Positions 48,601-54,600 of a DNA stretch of 64,000 nt are shown one piece after another. A program made the translations under genes and the position numbers. The notes beneath the pieces were generated by a model. That model was not told the origin of the DNA and did not search any database. It saw only the letters and a list, made by a program, of their open reading frames with translations. Numbering within the stretch: the stretch's first letter is position 1; the number at the start of each line of letters is the position of its first letter. Origin of the DNA: Chlorops oryzae (Eukaryota; Arthropoda; Insecta; Diptera; Chloropidae); contig CM035807.1 of assembly GCA_020466095.1 (NCBI GenBank), positions 79,690,351-79,754,350 on the forward strand, written 5' to 3'.

Positions 48601-51600
48601 GGGATAACACATCGAATGAACGGCCGGCTTTTGAATTTCTACCGAATTTTCTCCGTTCCTATTGCTGTATTTGCTGTCATGATGGACATAAAAAATCGAT
48701 AGACACTATTTCGCTCAATGTGGACAATCAAAATGAATTTATTGAAAATTTTAAAAGCACGGAGAATAACAATTTTCTCAGCAATTATCTTAAAAGTCCA
48801 GCCAAAGTTAATACCGACCCAATGACGTTCCTCAATATGTAAGTTCGGTTGATTTGCCAAGTCGTTTCTTTTTTTTTATTGAACGGAAAATATTTTGTAA
48901 ATAACTCGTACCAAAAGGAAAAAATTAGGTACAAAAAAAAAAACACTTAGGAATCGTGATTGTAATTCACCTTAACGAGGTGATTACTTTTGATAAGCGT
49001 TCGTGCGTTTTTCTCAACCCAGCGGCCAACAGTGCCTACAGCCTACGAAGTATACGAGATTGTAGGCGAACTGCCTACCAATAAGCTTACAAAGTATACG
49101 AGATATGTAGGCGAACTGCCTACCAATGGCTTACTTTATGTGGTGGTGGTAGGCGTTCACTCTACAAAACGGCTTCGCTCGAAAAAAAGTATAATAGGAT
49201 GGTATCCCAAGTAGCAAAATAGGTCGAAAATTGGTAAATTCTTACCTATATTAGGTCAGAACATTTACTTGACCTAACCTAAATAGGTCGAAATTACGTC
49301 GATTCGACGTCGAGTCGACGTAAGTGGGGAATAGATTGGAAGTCGATTGGCGGTAATAATAGGTCATAATAGGGCATTTCGACTTCAAAGTCAGAGCGAA
49401 AAGAAGTCCGTTTACCTAATATTAGTCGAAAAGAAGTCGCAATGACCAATTTTCGACCTAATTGGACTTATGAGTAAAACGAAAGAGAACGTAAAAAGAA
49501 ACGAAAAAAGTGAGAGAGAGAGTAACAGAGAAAGATATAAATACATAATCTTACTCAGTCTTAAGAAATAAATAATAAATAAAATATGGACTTCATTAAA
49601 AATTATTTTGCGCTTAATAAGTCCCAAAAACATATGCCCGCTGAGATTTTTCGTGAAAGTGTTCCTTCTACTTCTTCATTTTTAAGGGGCTTTCTCATTG
49701 ATGGAAATTAAATAAATATTGCTTGAAAAAAATTGTTTTTCTTAAAGAAAAAACATATGCAGAAGAATAATTCTCAATTTGCCATTCGAAAAACATGGCG
49801 GAGCTCGACCTATTTTGACCTATTTCGACTTTAAAGTCAAACCGACTATGAAGTCCAAAAATCAAGTCCGCTCGACTTTGAAGTCGAAGCATGCAACAAA
49901 ATAAGTCAACTTTTGACCCTATTTCGCCCTATAAGTCAAACGGACTTTAAAGTCGAATTTTAGTCAAAAAATTGGTCTGTTTGCCTTGAAAAATTACCTT
50001 ATTTGGAATTCAAAGTTAAGTCAATTTTAAGTCACTCAATAGGGAATTTTTTACCTATTTTCGACCAAAAATCGACTTGGAAGTCGAAGCGACTTTGAAG
50101 TCATGAAATAGGTAGAATATAGGTAATTTGGACCTTCGAAACGGACTTTTAAGTTAGGTCATATTTAAGGCCGGAAAATAGGTCAGAAATAGAGTATTTT
50201 CAACCAAAATAGGTCGATTCGACTTGCTGCTGGTCGAATCGCTCTATTTTGCTGCTTGGGATAAGAGTTCGAATGCCTTGCCGCCTACGGCGTACGAAAT
50301 GTGTTACGGTTCATTGCTTCTGTAGGCAGTATTTTGGCCGCCGGGAAGTGTTCAATTTTAGCTTTTTCCTAGAACAGTATATAATTAATGAATTATTTAC
50401 AGAACTAACAAGCTGAATACTTCATACATACGTATGTTCAGTTATTCTCGCTATTCCTTTGCGTTACGTCCTTGACTTTGTGATATTTGGTTACTCGCTG
50501 TATGTTATAATTGTTTAGTGCCTTGTAAACACACATTTTGATTCCTTGGGCTCAAAGCATTTTATCGCAAATAATTTTTGAGATTTTGAAAGTACATATT
50601 TAACGAATAAATATCATGCAGCATAGATTGAGTTTGGGAAGTTCCCGTTTCACACCAAAAAGGATTATGAATCATGAAAAAATAAAAAAAAAAAAAAAAA
50701 ATCAAACACGTTTCTAAGAAATGAATTAGGTCATCTTAATAAATAACCTTAATAGTTCCGAATTTCAGTTCTTGATATTCCCTATATTGCGACACCCTTT
50801 TGATTTATTTTTATTCATGTGTATACGTTCTTCACTTGTCTCGCCGCCATTTCTTGCAGACTTCCTCAACAATGTCTAATAAAAAATAAGACGCTGACGA
50901 GTCGACTAGTTCCTTTGTTAGTTCATCGATGAAAGTAAATTTGCTTTATTCGAATCCAAATTTCGGTTCTAGTTTACATTGACCGTACGTCCCACCAATA
51001 ATCCACGTACTCTACGTACATACATTCAATGGAAAAAGCTGTCGACTAGGACTGTGTTTGCACTGATGAACATGCATAGATATTGCTTCCAGTGAGTCCA
51101 ATCAATGAAGAGCACTGGCCGCATATGCGCAGAGAAATCTTTTCAAGCTCTGGAACGAAAGAACGAAGATATTAGTTATAGTTATGTTGTCTTCATGGCT
51201 TATTAATAATCGTGTTATTTTTTCTACATTACTAAATAAGTAATTAATCTTTTTTTTTAGAAATTCCAAACACCTATGGGCAATTCCTTGAATACGTTCC
51301 CATCCATGACGCTCACTTTTTAGGTCTTAGCTCATAACAATAAAAAAAAAATGCAAGTGATTCTAAAGGATTTAAAATTTTGGAAACGTTTAACAATAGA
51401 TAAGCGCTGAAACTACGCAATTTGTGCCCAGATTGACTGTCACTGGTTGAATTAGGGATTTTCGATTAATTACGTAAGATTTTTATTACTGTTTTCACGT
51501 TCGGATCTTAAGTATTTGCTCTATCTCTCTCGCTCTTTATAACAGAACTTTCTATGCAAAGACTTAAAACGCGAACGTCAAAACATTAATAAAAATTTTA

Positions 51601-54600
51601 CGTAATTAATGGACAGCCCCTTACTCGTATTTCTTTTTCGAACTTTTTACATCACTTAGGCCCGTTTGGTGGCTCTGGGATAGCGTAGGGGATGCGTGCT
51701 ATGTTCTTGATCCCAGGGTCCGAGGTTCGATTCCCGGCAAAGGCGAAACGGAGTGTAATGTTCCAAGCCTAGCACTGGTTTTTCAAAAATCGCATGTTAG
51801 GGGCACACTACATAAAAAGACAATACACTCACACAAACACAAGAAAACCTCCTTGGGAACACAATGGGCCGATTAACGGCCTAAGTGGCAGCCACTTCAA
51901 CCTACCTACCTACCTAGGCCCGTTTGCAAATGTTCTGACTAAAGTTTTCGTTCCGAAAAACTAAAAAATTTGTATGAAAATTTTGACATTTTGAGAGGAT
52001 ATCGCGACGATAAACTTTAACCGGAACAGTAGCAAATGGGCCTTAGTTTGGAGAATGATTTAGGTACATATTAGGTGTAGTAAAAAGAAATCCATTATTT
52101 TTGCATTAAATTGAGGGCTTTATTTAAGATAGTTAGAATGACCCGATTTAGGTCAAATATGCGCCGTTTTGTTCGAAACTTGTTGCCATTTTAAAGGTAA
52201 TTTCATTATGCCTCTCTCATAGAAGCCCTCGTTCCTATTAGCAAAAATTGAGACAGTCTAATTTCAGAAGCCTCTCTTGAAGCGAATGTTTCACCAGCAA
52301 AATTGTTCGCCATGGACAGGAACAGATGGTGATCACTTGGTGCCAGGTCCGGACTATAAGGTGGATGCAGAAGAACCTCCCAACCAAACTCCCGGAGCTT
52401 CTGGCGAGTCACTATCGATGTGTGTGGCCTGGCGTTGTCCTGATGGAACACAATTCCTCTCCTATTGGCCAAAGCTGGCCGCTTATGGGCGATTGCTTCC
52501 TTCAGACGGTCCAATTGTTGACAGTAGAGTTCCGAGTTAAGAGTTTTGCCGTATGGGAGTAGCTCATAGTAGATAATTCCCTGCCAATCCCACCAAACAC
52601 ACAGCAAAACCTTCCTGGCCGTCAATCCTGGCTTGGCCACCGTTTCCGCCGGTTCACCGTGTTTCGACTACGACCGTTTTCGCTTGACGTTGTCGTAAGT
52701 GACCCACTTTTCATCACCAGTCACCAACCGCTTCAGAAATGGGTCGATTTTGTTGCGGTTCAGCAGCGATTCGCAGATGGAAATTCGGTCTATGAGGTTT
52801 TTTGCGTTAACTCGTGTGGCACCCATACATCGAGCTTCTTTGTGTATCCAGCCTTATCAAATGGTTCCAAACGGTTTTTTGTGCAATCTTTAGCTCTTTT
52901 GCAATCGAAACAGTGCTAACATGACGGTCGGACTCGATAATTTCCATGATTTTATCGACATTTTCGACAATTGGCCTTCCAGTGCGTGGTGCATCCTTGA
53001 CATCGAAGTTACCGGAACGGAATCGACGAAACCAAAATTGCGCATGATTGGCTGTTACAGTATCAGGTCCATAAACGCTATTCACATTTTCAGCCGCCTG
53101 GCTTGCGTTTTCTCCCTTATCGAAGAAAAACTGTAAAATGTAGCGAATTTTCTCTTTGCTGATGTCCATCTTTGACAAGCTCTCAAACAAAACTGAATCA
53201 ATCAATCAAAAAAGTGTCAAAGAAAGCTTTTTTAGTAGGAACTGTCATCTTTCTAATGCCCCCTAGCGGAACACGATCGGACTTATACAACGCGAGATGC
53301 AGATAAATAACGCCATCTATTGGAAAAATAATGGATTTCTTTTTACACCTAATACAATAAATATTATTTTCTAAAATGAGGAATAATTTTTTTTTCTTGA
53401 ATTTTTATACTCCTGCTTGTGGCTCTGGGATAGCGTAGGTGATGCGTGCTATGCTCTTGATCCCAGACGCCGAAGTTCGATTCCCGACAAAGGCGAAACG
53501 GAGTGTAATGTTCCAAGCAAAGCACTGGTTAAAAAAAAAAAAAACGCATGTTAGGAGCACACTACATAATAAGACATACACTCACACAAGCACAAGAAAA
53601 CCTCCTTGGTATCACAATGGGCCAATTAACGGCCTAAGTGGCAGCCACTTCAACCTACCCAACTACCTATACTCCTGTTTTATTTTTTACGAGAGCATAA
53701 AAAATCAATGGCATTTTTATTGATTAAATCTACAAAAACCAAAATAATTTTTGTTGGAAAACATATCTAAATGTTACATCTACAGACAGAAACCCCATTC
53801 TATTGTTTTTGACCTTATTTTTTCGTATTCCCTTGATTCATTGATAAAAAAAAAAAGGAAATACAAAAAGAAAAAACAAAAAAAGAAAAAATGTCGTGTC
53901 CTAAAAAGAAGAAAGTTTTCAAGGAAATGATGAAAAATTAAGGCAACACGAACCATTAAATTAAGGTCTCACAGTGGTCGAACGAGCTGGACTTAATTAT
54001 TTGTTTTGAATATTTCGTCATGCTGATGACTAATGGATGTTAACTGAAAAAGGGATGGCAAAGGAATGAAATGAGAAATCTTAAGGAGAATAATTAAATC
54101 CTTAAAGAGCAATTATTCCATTTCGAATGAATTAAACTGAAGTCACAAAACGCAATGTCGCATGTGGAGTAATTTTCTATTTGGATTCATTTTTTTTTTT
54201 TTTTTTTTGCAATTTCATAAACATCGTTAGTCTTAACTAGATTAAAATGGATTTTCAAACGCTATTCAATGCCTAAATCGTTCATTTAAATGAAGTGCAA
54301 TGGTTATCTGCTTGCAGTCTTGTTTGGTCATTCATTGGTATTGTAGAATAATTCACTTTTAAAACTCTTCAAAAGAATTCCATTATTATTATTATTATTT
54401 TTTTTTTTTTTTTTAAGAAAATTCCTTTTACTTTATTACTGAAAATTATAATTTTTTTTATTCAGTTGAGATGTTGACAAGTCCATTACGGATGTCTGAA
54501 CAACAATCAAGCGAAACGGGCATTGGTTGGAAAAGCATGTAATCAGTTGTTGAAAGAGACCAGACTTTTCAATGGGTCACTGAACGCATAGTTTTACATT

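Noticed and set aside
49412..49633. 73-codon Leu/Phe/Ser-rich minus frame as a membrane peptide
   Set aside because: It lies in the GTCGA-rich element over a GAGA-rich tract; composition explains it.
51669..51750. True tRNA gene
   Set aside because: The tRNA-like head recurs in three copies with long unrelated bodies and target duplications, so it is a SINE; stem pairing is incomplete.
52277..53136. Plus-strand frames across the mariner
   Set aside because: Antisense shadows of the minus-strand transposase.
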